Shown here piece after piece: positions 1 to 7,238 of a stretch of 32,771 nt of DNA (the stretch's first letter is position 1; every line of letters begins with the position of its first letter). The notes below the pieces were generated by a model that saw only the letters and a list, made by a program, of their open reading frames with translations, was not told where the DNA came from and searched no databases. The DNA is taken from NCBI GenBank assembly GCA_947056845.1, contig CAMSCJ010000018.1, forward strand, positions 1-32,771, in the 5' to 3' direction. This stretch comes from an uncultured Mycoplasmatota bacterium (GTDB lineage: Bacteria; Bacillota_I; Bacilli_A; RF39; UBA660). Made by a program: the position numbers and the translations under genes.

Positions 1-165
1 ATTAACACCCAAATAATTTAGATTTCATTTGCACAATAACATTCCTGTTTCCCATCTTGATACAGCCTTATTAATTACATAAATCTTATTAGCTAATGCT
101 TCTTGTGTTAAATTACATTCCTTTCTTCTCTTTGAAATAAATTCACCAATTTTTTCTATATTCAT
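1..165 (-). pseudogene. Truncated XRE-family HTH regulator (remnant, runs off left edge)
   Basis: A minus-strand reading frame starts at ATG 165 behind a good GGAGGT Shine-Dalgarno sequence. It encodes 46 residues ending at TGA (27-25). The residues MNIEKIGEFISKRRKE, then NLTQEALANK and AVSRWETG, are the first helices and recognition helix of an XRE/Cro-type HTH. In intact relatives the WE-G motif is followed by about ten residues and then a 'LL.LCKELGV' helix. Here it goes straight into MLLCK, a stop, then NLNYLGVN in the same frame. This suggests a short deletion plus a nonsense codon. Translation could still yield a bare HTH peptide. It is divergent from the ParB-like gene, with an inverted-repeat region between them. 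Confidence 0.6.
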
Positions 166-197
166 AAAAATACCTCCTCTAGTTTAAGAATATAATA

Positions 198-231
198 AGA
201 CTCGGAAAAAGTCTATCGATTATTAATAGAC
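198..231. promoter_or_regulatory. Overlapping inverted repeats, possible operator
   Basis: Two perfect inverted repeats overlap here. AGACT (198-202) pairs with AGTCT (210-214), and GTCTAT (211-216) with ATAGAC (226-231). They lie between the divergent XRE remnant and the ParB-like gene, where an XRE-type repressor would bind its own control region. The operator role is inference. Confidence 0.35.
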
Positions 232-273
232 AATAGATTTTACTGATAAAAAATCAAAATAATAATTTCTACC

Positions 274-302
274 TTGGCAAATATACTGATTAATGTTATA
301 AT
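274..302 (+). promoter_or_regulatory. Sigma-A promoter of the ParB-like gene
   Basis: TTGGCA (274-279), a 17-base spacer and TATAAT (297-302) form a near-consensus promoter. It is about 37 bases upstream of the chosen ATG of the ParB-like gene. Confidence 0.65.
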
Positions 303-338
303 AAATAATTAGAAAATTTGGTAAAGGATGGATGCTGT

Positions 339-1409
339 ATGGTTTATGGAAAATATGAATATATTGAAATTGATGTAAATAAATTAATAGTTTTACCGCA
401 AGTTAGAAAAGAAAAAAACGCTAAAATCGATGAATTAGTTGAATCTATTAAACAAAAAGGATTAATTAATCCAATTGATATTGCTGTAATGGATTTAGAT
501 CGTTTTAAAAAACATATTAATTTTATTAATAATCTTTGGAAAACAAATATTGATTTTAATAAATACCCATCGATAAACAATTTATATTATGTTATTATTG
601 CTGGGCATACTAGATATCAAGCTATTTGCCAAATAGATAAAGAGCAAAATAGCAATTCAAAAATTTACGCTAAAGTACACAAAGTTAAAACTAGTGAAGA
701 AATTTTATCAATTCAATTAGATGAAAATATTCAAAAAGAACCACGAATCGAAGAAAGAGCGATTGCGATTATTGAATGCTATTATTCAGGTTTACAAAAT
801 GGTAAATGGACTAATCAAAAAGAATTTGTTAAAAAAAATAAGAATAAATTTTCTCGTGATATTTTAAATGATGCTTTAGCATTTGCTAATCTGCCAGTAA
901 ACATTCAACAAAGTATATTAAACGAACATCTTTATTATCAAGCAGGTGTTGAATTAGGAAAAATTTCTAAATTAATTAATGATTATGAAAAATATCAACT
1001 TGGTAATAATTATACAGAACAAGAATTAAATGAAGCAATAAGTATTAGATACGCAATTATGTTAAAAGAAATTCAAGAGAAAAAAGGCGTAAAAACAGCT
1101 ATTAATTGTATACGGAATTATAAGAAACTATTTGAGGATACACTATTTAAGAAAAAAGAAGAAAGAGATCAAGAGATGTTCGCATGGTTTAATGAAGGAT
1201 GCGAAAGACAAAGCATTGAATATCTGCAAGAACAAAGAAAGAGACTTACTATTCTAAAACAAGAATTAAGTAAAGATAAAATTAATGATATGTCGGAACT
1301 TTTAACATTAATAACAGAATTAACGGACGTTGATACTGCTGAAGAACAAAAAGTATTAAGAAAAATATCTAATGATTATCAAAAATATATTATCAATAAT
1401 ACAAAATAA
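339..1409 (+). CDS. Orphan ParB/RepB-like DNA-binding protein
   Basis: This 356-residue protein has the layout of the ParB/Srx family. The N-terminal segment YIEIDVNKLIVLPQVRK plus LVESIKQKGLINPI is ParB box I. VIIAGHTRYQAI (about residue 85) is the GHxR box II, and LDENIQKEPRIEERA is the third conserved block. Around residues 160-215, a 'FSRDILNDALAFANLPVNIQQSI' type segment matches the HTH and its following 'LP..Iq..I' helix. About 35 extra residues separate boxes I and II. The C-terminal third is charged and probably coiled-coil. No ParA lies beside it, so this is not the chromosomal soj-spo0J pair. A plasmid or conjugative-element origin is likely. ATG 339 has AAAGGA ten bases upstream; an in-frame TTG at 318 is the alternative start. 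Confidence 0.7.
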   Translation: MVYGKYEYIEIDVNKLIVLPQVRKEKNAKIDELVESIKQKGLINPIDIAVMDLDRFKKHINFINNLWKTNIDFNKYPSINNLYYVIIAGHTRYQAICQIDKEQNSNSKIYAKVHKVKTSEEILSIQLDENIQKEPRIEERAIAIIECYYSGLQNGKWTNQKEFVKKNKNKFSRDILNDALAFANLPVNIQQSILNEHLYYQAGVELGKISKLINDYEKYQLGNNYTEQELNEAISIRYAIMLKEIQEKKGVKTAINCIRNYKKLFEDTLFKKKEERDQEMFAWFNEGCERQSIEYLQEQRKRLTILKQELSKDKINDMSELLTLITELTDVDTAEEQKVLRKISNDYQKYIINNTK

Positions 1410-1414
1410 AACAA

Positions 1415-1443
1415 TTGAAAAAAAATTAATTATATGATATACT
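1415..1443 (+). promoter_or_regulatory. Promoter of the candidate antisense RNA
   Basis: TTGAAA (1415-1420), a 17-base spacer and TATACT (1438-1443) form a strong sigma-A promoter just after the ParB-like stop codon. It points at a region with no plus-strand gene. The predicted start is near 1450. Confidence 0.65.
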
Positions 1444-1472
1444 GTATACGTATGAGGTTATCTTCATAAAAT

Positions 1473-1512
1473 AAAAAAGGATACATTTGATTGATGGAAT
1501 CAGATGTTATCC
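1473..1512 (-). terminator. Intrinsic terminator of the toxin mRNA
   Basis: Read on the minus strand, GGATAACATCTGAT pairs with ATCAAATGTATCC (one bulge, one G-U) around a 7-base loop. It is followed by T6ATTTT. It ends the toxin transcript inside the antisense RNA gene. One arm (TCAAATGTATCC) is also complementary to the toxin mRNA 5' end. Confidence 0.65.
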
Positions 1513-1524
1513 CTTATTGGATGG

Positions 1525-1563
1525 CATCTGAAATCAACAAAAGTTGAAATCAGATGTTTTTAT
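1525..1563 (+). terminator. Intrinsic terminator of the antisense RNA
   Basis: CATCTGA pairs with TCAGATG, and TCAAC with GTTGA, around an AA/AA internal loop and an AAAA tip. T5ATT follows. It shares the CATCTG arm with a possible alternative hairpin (CAGATG 1501-1506 with CATCTG 1525-1530). Confidence 0.65.
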
Positions 1564-1640
1564 TATCTAAATAGTAAGGTGATTACTATAAAAAATAATA
1601 GTAGAATTATAATAAATTGAGACACTTCTCTCTTTGTCAT
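1563..1640 (-). CDS. Candidate type I toxin: 25-residue single-pass hydrophobic peptide
   Basis: The ATG at 1640 follows the SD AAGGTGG. The peptide begins MTKREVSQF, continues as a run of about 15 residues rich in Ile, Leu, Phe and Val (one transmembrane helix), and ends LLFR before TAA. Size and layout fit membrane-acting type I toxins such as the Fst, BsrG and holin-like families; I do not recognise a specific family. It has its own promoter (1720-1748), a 5' leader of about 70 bases with a hairpin over the SD, and a terminator that overlaps a convergent antisense RNA. It is too short for ordinary gene callers. Function is inferred from architecture alone. Confidence 0.6.
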   Translation of the reverse strand: MTKREVSQFIIILLLFFIVITLLFR

Positions 1641-1652
1641 AATTAGCCACCA

Positions 1653-1683
1653 CCTTTCTTTCATCTACTGACAAATAGAAAGG
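1653..1683 (-). promoter_or_regulatory. SD-sequestering hairpin in the toxin mRNA leader
   Basis: On the minus strand CCTTTCT (1683-1677) is the exact complement of AGAAAGG (1659-1653), whose AAGG is the first half of the toxin SD (AAGGTGG). This 7-bp stem would hide the ribosome binding site. Confidence 0.5.
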
Positions 1684-1719
1684 GAAAACAACTGATATAT
1701 TTCAAATGTATCCAAAAGT

Positions 1720-1748
1720 ATTATAGCAAACATTTGTTCTCAAGACAA
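1720..1748 (-). promoter_or_regulatory. Promoter of the toxin mRNA
   Basis: On the minus strand TTGTCT (1748-1743), 17 bases and TATAAT (1725-1720) form a sigma-A promoter. The predicted start at about 1713 falls on the GG that begins the 12-base 5' element. It lies just beyond the pheT terminator. Confidence 0.65.
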
Positions 1749-1763
1749 TGTTTTTTTATTAAA

Positions 1764-1788
1764 TTCAAAAAAGAGACTACCTGTCTCT
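1764..1788 (-). terminator. Intrinsic terminator of pheST
   Basis: AGAGAC and GTCTCT (1788-1783 with 1777-1772 on the minus strand) form a hairpin with a 5-base loop followed by six T. The stem includes the pheT stop codon. Confidence 0.75.
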
Positions 1789-4146
1789 TAATTTTGCGCC
1801 TAATTTACTTTCAACTTCGGCAATTATTCTATTAAATACAACCATTACTTCTTCATCACTAAGCGTTTTGGTCATATCTAAGAATGTTAATGAATAAGCG
1901 ATAGATTTTTCATGCGTTTCAACATTTGTACCAGTATATAAATCAAAAACTTCTATATTAGTTAATAATTTTCCACCAGCTTTTTTAATTACTTTCATAA
2001 TTTCTTCACTAGTAATATCTTTTTTAACAATGAATGCTAAATCTTTAACAATACTAGGATATTTTGATATTTCTTTATATTTTAGTTTAGACACTCTATT
2101 TTCAAATAATTTATCTAAATTAATTTCAGCCACATAGACATCTTTAGCAATTGATGGATGAATAGACCCAATAATACCAATATCCCTACCACTTAAATTA
2201 ATAACAGCCGAACGACCAGGATGTAAGTAAGTTGGAATATTATTAGCAATAAAGCTATAACGATTATTAAACCCAAGAAAATGTAATAATTCTTCGATAA
2301 TACCTTTAATAATATAAAAATCAACTTGTTTTTTATTACCTAATTCTAAATAATATTCACCTGACATTAAAATACATAATTTATTATCTTCACCAAATTT
2401 ATCATCTTTTTTATAGAAACCTTTAGCCATCTCAAAAATAGTAATATCCTTTAAATTTCGATCTTTATTATATTCATATACTTTTAATAAAGATGGTATT
2501 AATGAATATCTTAAAGCATTTTTTTCAATTGACAATGGATCTAATAATTTAACAATCTCATAATTATTTTCTATATATTTATTAGCAACCTCATCATTTA
2601 AAAATATTTGTGTTAATACTTCATTTAATCCTAAATCAACTAATTTATTACGAATTTGACGTGTCCTTTTATCATAACTTCCTTGTTTTATTGCTAATTT
2701 AGGTAATTTTCCTTCAATATTATTGATACCATAAATTCTTCCAACCTCTTCAATTAAATCTTCCTTAATAGAAATATCGATTCTTCTAGTTGGAACCGTT
2801 ACTGTAATATTATCAGCATTGTTAGTAGCACTGAAACCTAACTTATTAAAAACCTCTATAACTATCTTAACATCAAGATTAGTTCCTAAAACATCATTAA
2901 TATTTTTAACGGTTATAGCAATTACTTTATCTTCTTTTTCTGTCTTATCAAAAACTAACATTCCTTTATTTACATTTCCATTTGCATAAAGTTCTAATAA
3001 ATGACAGGCCCTTTCAATTGCCATATATGTTCTTTTTGGATCAAGACCTTTTTCAAAACGATTAGAAGCCTCACTTCTTAATATTTTTTTACTAGTTTTA
3101 CGAACCTTAACAGCGTCAAATATAGCTGACTCAATAATTATATCGGTAGTATTATCTATAACTTCGGTATTTAAGCCACCCATAACACCTGCTAGACCAA
3201 CTGCACCATTTTCATTAGCAATAACAATATCATTTTCATCTAAATTACGTTCAATATTATCCAAAGTTGTTAGTTTTTCACCTGCTTCAGCCATTCGAAC
3301 AATTAATTTTTTTCCTAACGTATTAGCATCATAAAAGTGAAGTGGTTGCCCCGTTTCTAACATAACATAATTAGAAATATCAACAACATTATTAATTGGA
3401 CGAATTCCACAAGCCATTAAACGATTTTTAATGAATGTTGGGCTCTCTTTTATAACAACATTACTTACCTTTTTAGTAAGTAGCAAACGACAATTATCGG
3501 TTTGAACATCAATTCCAAAATCATCACTTATATCATTATTTGATTCGGTATATGATAAATCAATATCCTTAACTTTTTTATCATAAATTGCGCCTAATTC
3601 ATAAGCAAGTCCTAAAACACTTAACAAGTCCCCCCTATTAGCTGTTAATTCAAAATCGATAATTTCATCATCCAATTCAAGATATTTAATTGGATCTTCA
3701 CCTATTATAGCGTCACTACCAAGTTCAGCAATTCCTTCAATATCTTCAGGTCTTAAAAATTTATGTTCAAGTCCAAGTTCCTTTATAGAACACATCATAC
3801 CATTTGATTCTACACCGCGAATAACACCTTTTTTAATTGTGATTTCTGGTAATTTTGCGCCTACTAAAGCCACTATTACTTTAATACCTACCCTAGCATT
3901 TTGGGCTCCACAAACAATTTGTAAAACTTCACTCCCAATATTTACTTTACATACATGCAAATGGTCGCTATCAGGGTGGTCATTACATTCGATAATCTCG
4001 CCAATTACTAAATTGTCAGCCTCTATTAATTTCCCACATTTATCATATTCATTACCAACACTAGTCATATCAGAAGCTATTTTATCAATACTTAAATTAT
4101 CATCTAATTCTATATAATCACTTACAAATTTTCTAGATAGTATCAT
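1777..4146 (-). CDS. pheT: Phenylalanine-tRNA ligase, beta subunit
   Basis: The product is 789 residues, normal for bacterial PheT. It forms the alpha2-beta2 enzyme that charges tRNA-Phe in the cytoplasm. Domains in order: an EMAP-type tRNA-binding fold (about residues 40-150, with DHLHVCKVNIG and IVCGAQNAR), the B3/B4 editing region (RPINNVVDISNYVMLETGQPLH), the B5 domain (about 400-475), a core domain resembling the catalytic fold, and a C-terminal FDX-ACB anticodon-binding domain (KYKEISKYPSIVKDLAFIV to the end). Its ATG overlaps the pheS stop by one base (TAATG), so the two are translationally coupled and both lie under the upstream T-box. Confidence 0.97.
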   Translation of the reverse strand: MILSRKFVSDYIELDDNLSIDKIASDMTSVGNEYDKCGKLIEADNLVIGEIIECNDHPDSDHLHVCKVNIGSEVLQIVCGAQNARVGIKVIVALVGAKLPEITIKKGVIRGVESNGMMCSIKELGLEHKFLRPEDIEGIAELGSDAIIGEDPIKYLELDDEIIDFELTANRGDLLSVLGLAYELGAIYDKKVKDIDLSYTESNNDISDDFGIDVQTDNCRLLLTKKVSNVVIKESPTFIKNRLMACGIRPINNVVDISNYVMLETGQPLHFYDANTLGKKLIVRMAEAGEKLTTLDNIERNLDENDIVIANENGAVGLAGVMGGLNTEVIDNTTDIIIESAIFDAVKVRKTSKKILRSEASNRFEKGLDPKRTYMAIERACHLLELYANGNVNKGMLVFDKTEKEDKVIAITVKNINDVLGTNLDVKIVIEVFNKLGFSATNNADNITVTVPTRRIDISIKEDLIEEVGRIYGINNIEGKLPKLAIKQGSYDKRTRQIRNKLVDLGLNEVLTQIFLNDEVANKYIENNYEIVKLLDPLSIEKNALRYSLIPSLLKVYEYNKDRNLKDITIFEMAKGFYKKDDKFGEDNKLCILMSGEYYLELGNKKQVDFYIIKGIIEELLHFLGFNNRYSFIANNIPTYLHPGRSAVINLSGRDIGIIGSIHPSIAKDVYVAEINLDKLFENRVSKLKYKEISKYPSIVKDLAFIVKKDITSEEIMKVIKKAGGKLLTNIEVFDLYTGTNVETHEKSIAYSLTFLDMTKTLSDEEVMVVFNRIIAEVESKLGAKLRDR

Positions 4147-5195
4147 TAATTCTCATCCTTTCTATCAAATTCGCTTAAAAATCTTATATCATTTTGATAC
4201 ATTAATCTTATATCAGGAATTTCATATCTAAACATTGTAATACGATCCCACCCTGGTCCAAAAGCAAATCCTCCCCAAACATCAGGATCATAACCATTCA
4301 TTCTTAAAACATTAGGATGAACCATTCCAGCCGCAAATACTTCTATCCAACCTGTTTGTTTACAAAGACTGCATCCTTTTCCGCCACACTTAAAACAAGT
4401 AACATCTACTTCATAAGATGGTTCAGTAAATGGGAAATAACTTGGTCTAAATCTTAAGTCTAAATTTTCGCCTAACATTTTTCTAGCAAAAACTTCTAAA
4501 GTACCTTTCAAATCGGCCAATGAAACATTATTCTCTTTTTTGTCAATAACAAGTCCTTCAATTTGTGAAAATTGAGGTGCATGTGTTGCGTCATCTTCTC
4601 TCCGGTAAGTCTTACCCGGAACAATAATTCTAATTGGCTTTTTTTCCTCTTGGCTCATCATATATCTAGCCTGAACTGACGATGTCTGTGTTCTTAGTAA
4701 ATATTCATCGGTAATATAGAAACTATCTTGCATATCACGAGCCGGATGTCCTTTAGGTAAATTTAATCTTTCAAAGCAATATTCATCACTTTCAAGTTCA
4801 GGTCCACTTACAACATCATAACCCATTGATACAAATAAATCCTCAATAGCTTCAATTGTCAAACTCATAGGATGCTTACTACCTCTTTTTATTTTGGTTG
4901 ATGGCAAACTAATATCAATTCTTTCACTTTCTAATTTTTTATTTAAAGCATCTGTTTCTAATTTTTCTTTTAAAGAATCAAATAAATTAGTTGTCTCATT
5001 TCTTAAATCTGTTAATAACATACCAATTTCTTTTTTTTCTTCAATTGATAAATCACGCATTTTACTAGAAATTTCTGTAATAGGACCTTTTTTCCCAAAA
5101 TATTCTACTTTCAAATCATTTAATTCTTTTAAGGAATTAATATTATTTAATTTTTGTATTAACTCTTCTTTTAGATTTTTAATTTCTTCTCGCAT
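4146..5195 (-). CDS. pheS: Phenylalanine-tRNA ligase, alpha subunit
   Basis: This 349-residue catalytic subunit has an N-terminal coiled-coil arm (about residues 1-85) and a class II aminoacyl-tRNA synthetase core. Motif 2 is seen as TYRREDDATHAPQFSQIEG, and motif 3 as FAFGPGWDRITM. RTQTSSVQARYM and RPSYFPFTEPSYEVDV are standard substrate-pocket segments. A four-cysteine knuckle (CFKCGGKGCSLC) is common in Firmicute PheS. The start ATG has GGAGGG eight bases upstream. It is the first gene of pheST, controlled by the T-box leader at 5212-5434. Confidence 0.97.
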   Translation of the reverse strand: MREEIKNLKEELIQKLNNINSLKELNDLKVEYFGKKGPITEISSKMRDLSIEEKKEIGMLLTDLRNETTNLFDSLKEKLETDALNKKLESERIDISLPSTKIKRGSKHPMSLTIEAIEDLFVSMGYDVVSGPELESDEYCFERLNLPKGHPARDMQDSFYITDEYLLRTQTSSVQARYMMSQEEKKPIRIIVPGKTYRREDDATHAPQFSQIEGLVIDKKENNVSLADLKGTLEVFARKMLGENLDLRFRPSYFPFTEPSYEVDVTCFKCGGKGCSLCKQTGWIEVFAAGMVHPNVLRMNGYDPDVWGGFAFGPGWDRITMFRYEIPDIRLMYQNDIRFLSEFDRKDEN

Positions 5196-5211
5196 TTTTA
5201 TTCCCTCCTAA

Positions 5212-5434
5212 AAAATAAAAACCACATCCTATTATAAGGACGTGATTACGTGGTACCACCTTAATTTGTAGATTATTATCTACCTTGAAACTATAACGCG
5301 TTACCGTCATAAATTTTCTTTTATAAAACTCCGAAGACGAATTCATAAAATATTATCATTAGTTCCCACCAACCACTAACTCTCTATAGATAAATCTTTT
5401 ATTACTACTTCTTCATCACTGTTTTTAAATGTCT
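5212..5434 (-). promoter_or_regulatory. T-box leader (tRNA-Phe sensing) of pheST
   Basis: The minus-strand leader contains the T-box core AAGGTGGTACCACG (5262-5249), whose bulge pairs with the uncharged tRNA acceptor end. A terminator follows (CACGTCC / GGATGTG, then T5ATTTTTT, about 5244-5212). Upstream is a stem I with AGAGAG and GGTTGGTGGGAAC distal-loop elements and a GATGAAGAAGTAG segment. The likely specifier is TTC (Phe) at 5341-5339 in GAATTCG; a second TTC at 5335-5333 is part of the closing stem. Low charged tRNA-Phe should favour the antiterminator and switch on pheST. Confidence 0.9.
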
Positions 5435-5440
5435 AATAAT

Positions 5441-5468
5441 ATTATAGCACATATTTTATCTTTTTCAA
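5441..5468 (-). promoter_or_regulatory. Sigma-A promoter of the pheST T-box transcript
   Basis: TTGAAA (5468-5463), a 16-base spacer and TATAAT (5446-5441) lie directly against the stop codon of the upstream gene. Confidence 0.75.
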
Positions 5469-7142
5469 TTATTTTTTAATTAACCTTTTATAATTGGATA
5501 TATCTTCTATCTGTGCTGTATCTGATGATTGTATTAAATTCTCGTTCACTAACATATTATGTACTGCTTCATCTAAATTTTCAATTTTCCGATTATTAGT
5601 CAAATAAGTTTTATTAGATTCTATTACATTATCTAATAACATATCAATTTCCTTTATCGAATCAAGACTCTCTTTTTGCGCTAAAATGCCACTTGATACG
5701 GCTACAGCCGTAAATAAACTAGGTAAAAGTGTGTAACTATATGTCATCATTTTGTTTAAAGAAATAGCGTAATTTCTAAATAATAAGTCAATATTTTCGT
5801 ATTGTATTGTATGCACTTCTACTGCTTTTTCATAATCTTGCAATTTATTTTCTAAAATTGCTCGCATAGATACAATATCTGCATTTTCAAATTTATTTAA
5901 ATTAGATGACACCTTAAGTAAAGCTAAAGCATTTTTAATTTTTAAAATATAATCATTTAAACGATTAACGAAAAGAGCCGTTAATTTTTTAGCGTAATTT
6001 AATATTTTAACTTGTTCTAACATTATTTCCTGTTGCCCATTTAAAGATTGTTCTATATTAGTTAAAACTTTTTTATTATTTTGTACTATTTCTAAAGCAC
6101 TATATTTTTTACTAAATATAAAATTTGAAGATTTATTTTTGTTTAATTTTTCAATTTCACCCTTAATATTATAAACACTTTCATTATCCATCATATCAAT
6201 AATTTTAAGTGAAGCATCAGATATTGCTTTAGCATGTTCTTTTAGATTAGAACCAAAAACAGTAATACTTAAAGAATTTAATTCTAATGGTTCTACATCT
6301 AAGTTCATAAAAATAGAAACTTGTTGCTCATAATCAATATTTTTTGATTGTTTTGTTGAAGAAACACTTTTATCAAGATTATAATTGCTTGGAATAACTA
6401 TAGTTTTATTTTTGCTATTAACTAAATCTATTGTTTCATTTTGAATTATTTCTTTTAAAAAATAATTATTTATATAGTTAATTATATCATCTCGGTTTAG
6501 ATTTTTAGTTAATTCTAAAGCAAAAAGAATGTCATCAGAAATTAATATTTTATTTTCTTCATCAACATACCAATCTAGTTGTCTAACAGAATACCAATTA
6601 ATTTTCGAATTAGCATCTTCCACTCTAAAAAATTTATGATCACCAAAAGCTTTATATTCTTTTGTCTTTTCAAAATCATAACCAAGTTCATCATATTTTT
6701 GACCAGTCTTCGTATAATGATGAACTGTTTCAATTAATTCATTTTTATTTCGTTTCGCCTCCATATCTGAAGCGAATAAAGAAAACATTGTCGGAAAAAA
6801 ACCATATTGCAATGTTGGCAAATTAAATTTATTTAAATTATGTCTTTCCAATCTATATGTAGGTAAATTTATATTTGAATAATCAAGAATGGGTCTTATT
6901 CCCATAAGTGTTCGATCTTCTAAACTAGATTCTTTAAATGACTCTTTTTTACCAACCTCATCTATATATCCAACATTTATATCACTATATACAAAATAAG
7001 GGGCTCCCTCATGGAGCTCACAAGAAGTAACATATGAAGGTGCTACAGCAGCCAAGCCTCTTTGTTTAAATACTATACTCTTTTTATCGCCTTCAATATA
7101 CTGCATACTATTTGTTACAGCTCTTAACCCATTTTCATTCAT
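5469..7142 (-). CDS. Two-domain protein: gut-Mollicute-type N-terminal domain and TelA-like helical domain
   Basis: The protein has 557 residues. Start ATG 7142 sits behind GGGTGATTTT; the in-frame codon 13 codons upstream lies before the SD. From about residue 330 the sequence is all helical and resembles the TelA / toxic-anion-resistance family: FSKKYSALEIVQNN opens it, and SLFTAVAVSSGILAQKESLD near residue 480 matches the TelA signature 'alrTAv.vA.al..Qk.vLd.i'. Residues about 20-230 (GIRPILDYSNI, LQYGFFPT, KFFRV and WYSVRQLDWYVDEENKILIS) look like a domain common in uncultured gut Firmicutes, of the type 'EYG.YPQ ... V.pi.WlvDe'. No signal peptide or membrane helix is evident. TelA proteins are linked to tellurite and cell-envelope stress, but their biochemical role is unclear. 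Both domain calls are by eye. Confidence 0.55.
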   Translation of the reverse strand: MNENGLRAVTNSMQYIEGDKKSIVFKQRGLAAVAPSYVTSCELHEGAPYFVYSDINVGYIDEVGKKESFKESSLEDRTLMGIRPILDYSNINLPTYRLERHNLNKFNLPTLQYGFFPTMFSLFASDMEAKRNKNELIETVHHYTKTGQKYDELGYDFEKTKEYKAFGDHKFFRVEDANSKINWYSVRQLDWYVDEENKILISDDILFALELTKNLNRDDIINYINNYFLKEIIQNETIDLVNSKNKTIVIPSNYNLDKSVSSTKQSKNIDYEQQVSIFMNLDVEPLELNSLSITVFGSNLKEHAKAISDASLKIIDMMDNESVYNIKGEIEKLNKNKSSNFIFSKKYSALEIVQNNKKVLTNIEQSLNGQQEIMLEQVKILNYAKKLTALFVNRLNDYILKIKNALALLKVSSNLNKFENADIVSMRAILENKLQDYEKAVEVHTIQYENIDLLFRNYAISLNKMMTYSYTLLPSLFTAVAVSSGILAQKESLDSIKEIDMLLDNVIESNKTYLTNNRKIENLDEAVHNMLVNENLIQSSDTAQIEDISNYKRLIKK

Positions 7143-7172
7143 AAAATCACCCACAAAATTTTTATAGTACTT

Positions 7173-7200
7173 ATTATACACAATAATAATAAAAAAGCAA
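7173..7200 (-). promoter_or_regulatory. Promoter of the TelA-like gene
   Basis: TTGCTT (7200-7195), 16 bases and TATAAT (7178-7173) precede the ATG at 7142. Confidence 0.55.
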
Positions 7201-7238
7201 TATCTATATTTTTAATAAATATATTATTAATTGTTAAA

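Larger units (their letters stand above)
1450..1563 (+). ncRNA. Candidate type I antitoxin (antisense RNA)
   Basis: The predicted transcript is about 115 nt. It runs from the promoter at 1415-1443 to an intrinsic terminator ending at about 1563. It carries no convincing gene. Its 3' two-thirds are complementary to the 3' end of the convergent minus-strand transcript that encodes a 25-residue hydrophobic peptide. Overlap is about 90-95 nt. This is the tail-to-tail layout of the known Bacillus pairs txpA/RatA and bsrG/SR4. The RNA itself is inferred from promoter and terminator only. Confidence 0.55.
1479..1713. repeat. 12-bp inverted repeat linking both ends of the toxin mRNA
   Basis: GGATACATTTGA at 1479-1490 recurs as its exact reverse complement at 1702-1713. 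In the minus-strand mRNA, whose predicted first bases are this GGATACATTTGA, the 5' end can therefore pair perfectly with the 3' terminator arm. Such 5'-3' closure keeps several known type I toxin mRNAs silent. Confidence 0.7.

Noticed and set aside
1494..1547. 17-codon plus-strand ORF (MESDVIPYWMASEINKS) inside the antisense RNA
   Set aside because: It lies entirely within the hairpins, its SD is distant and weak, and its sequence is fixed by the terminator complementarity. It is probably fortuitous.
1479..1563. trp-like attenuator (three mutually exclusive hairpins)
   Set aside because: No plus-strand gene follows: downstream is the convergent toxin and then minus-strand pheT. Two terminators on opposite strands explain the hairpins better.
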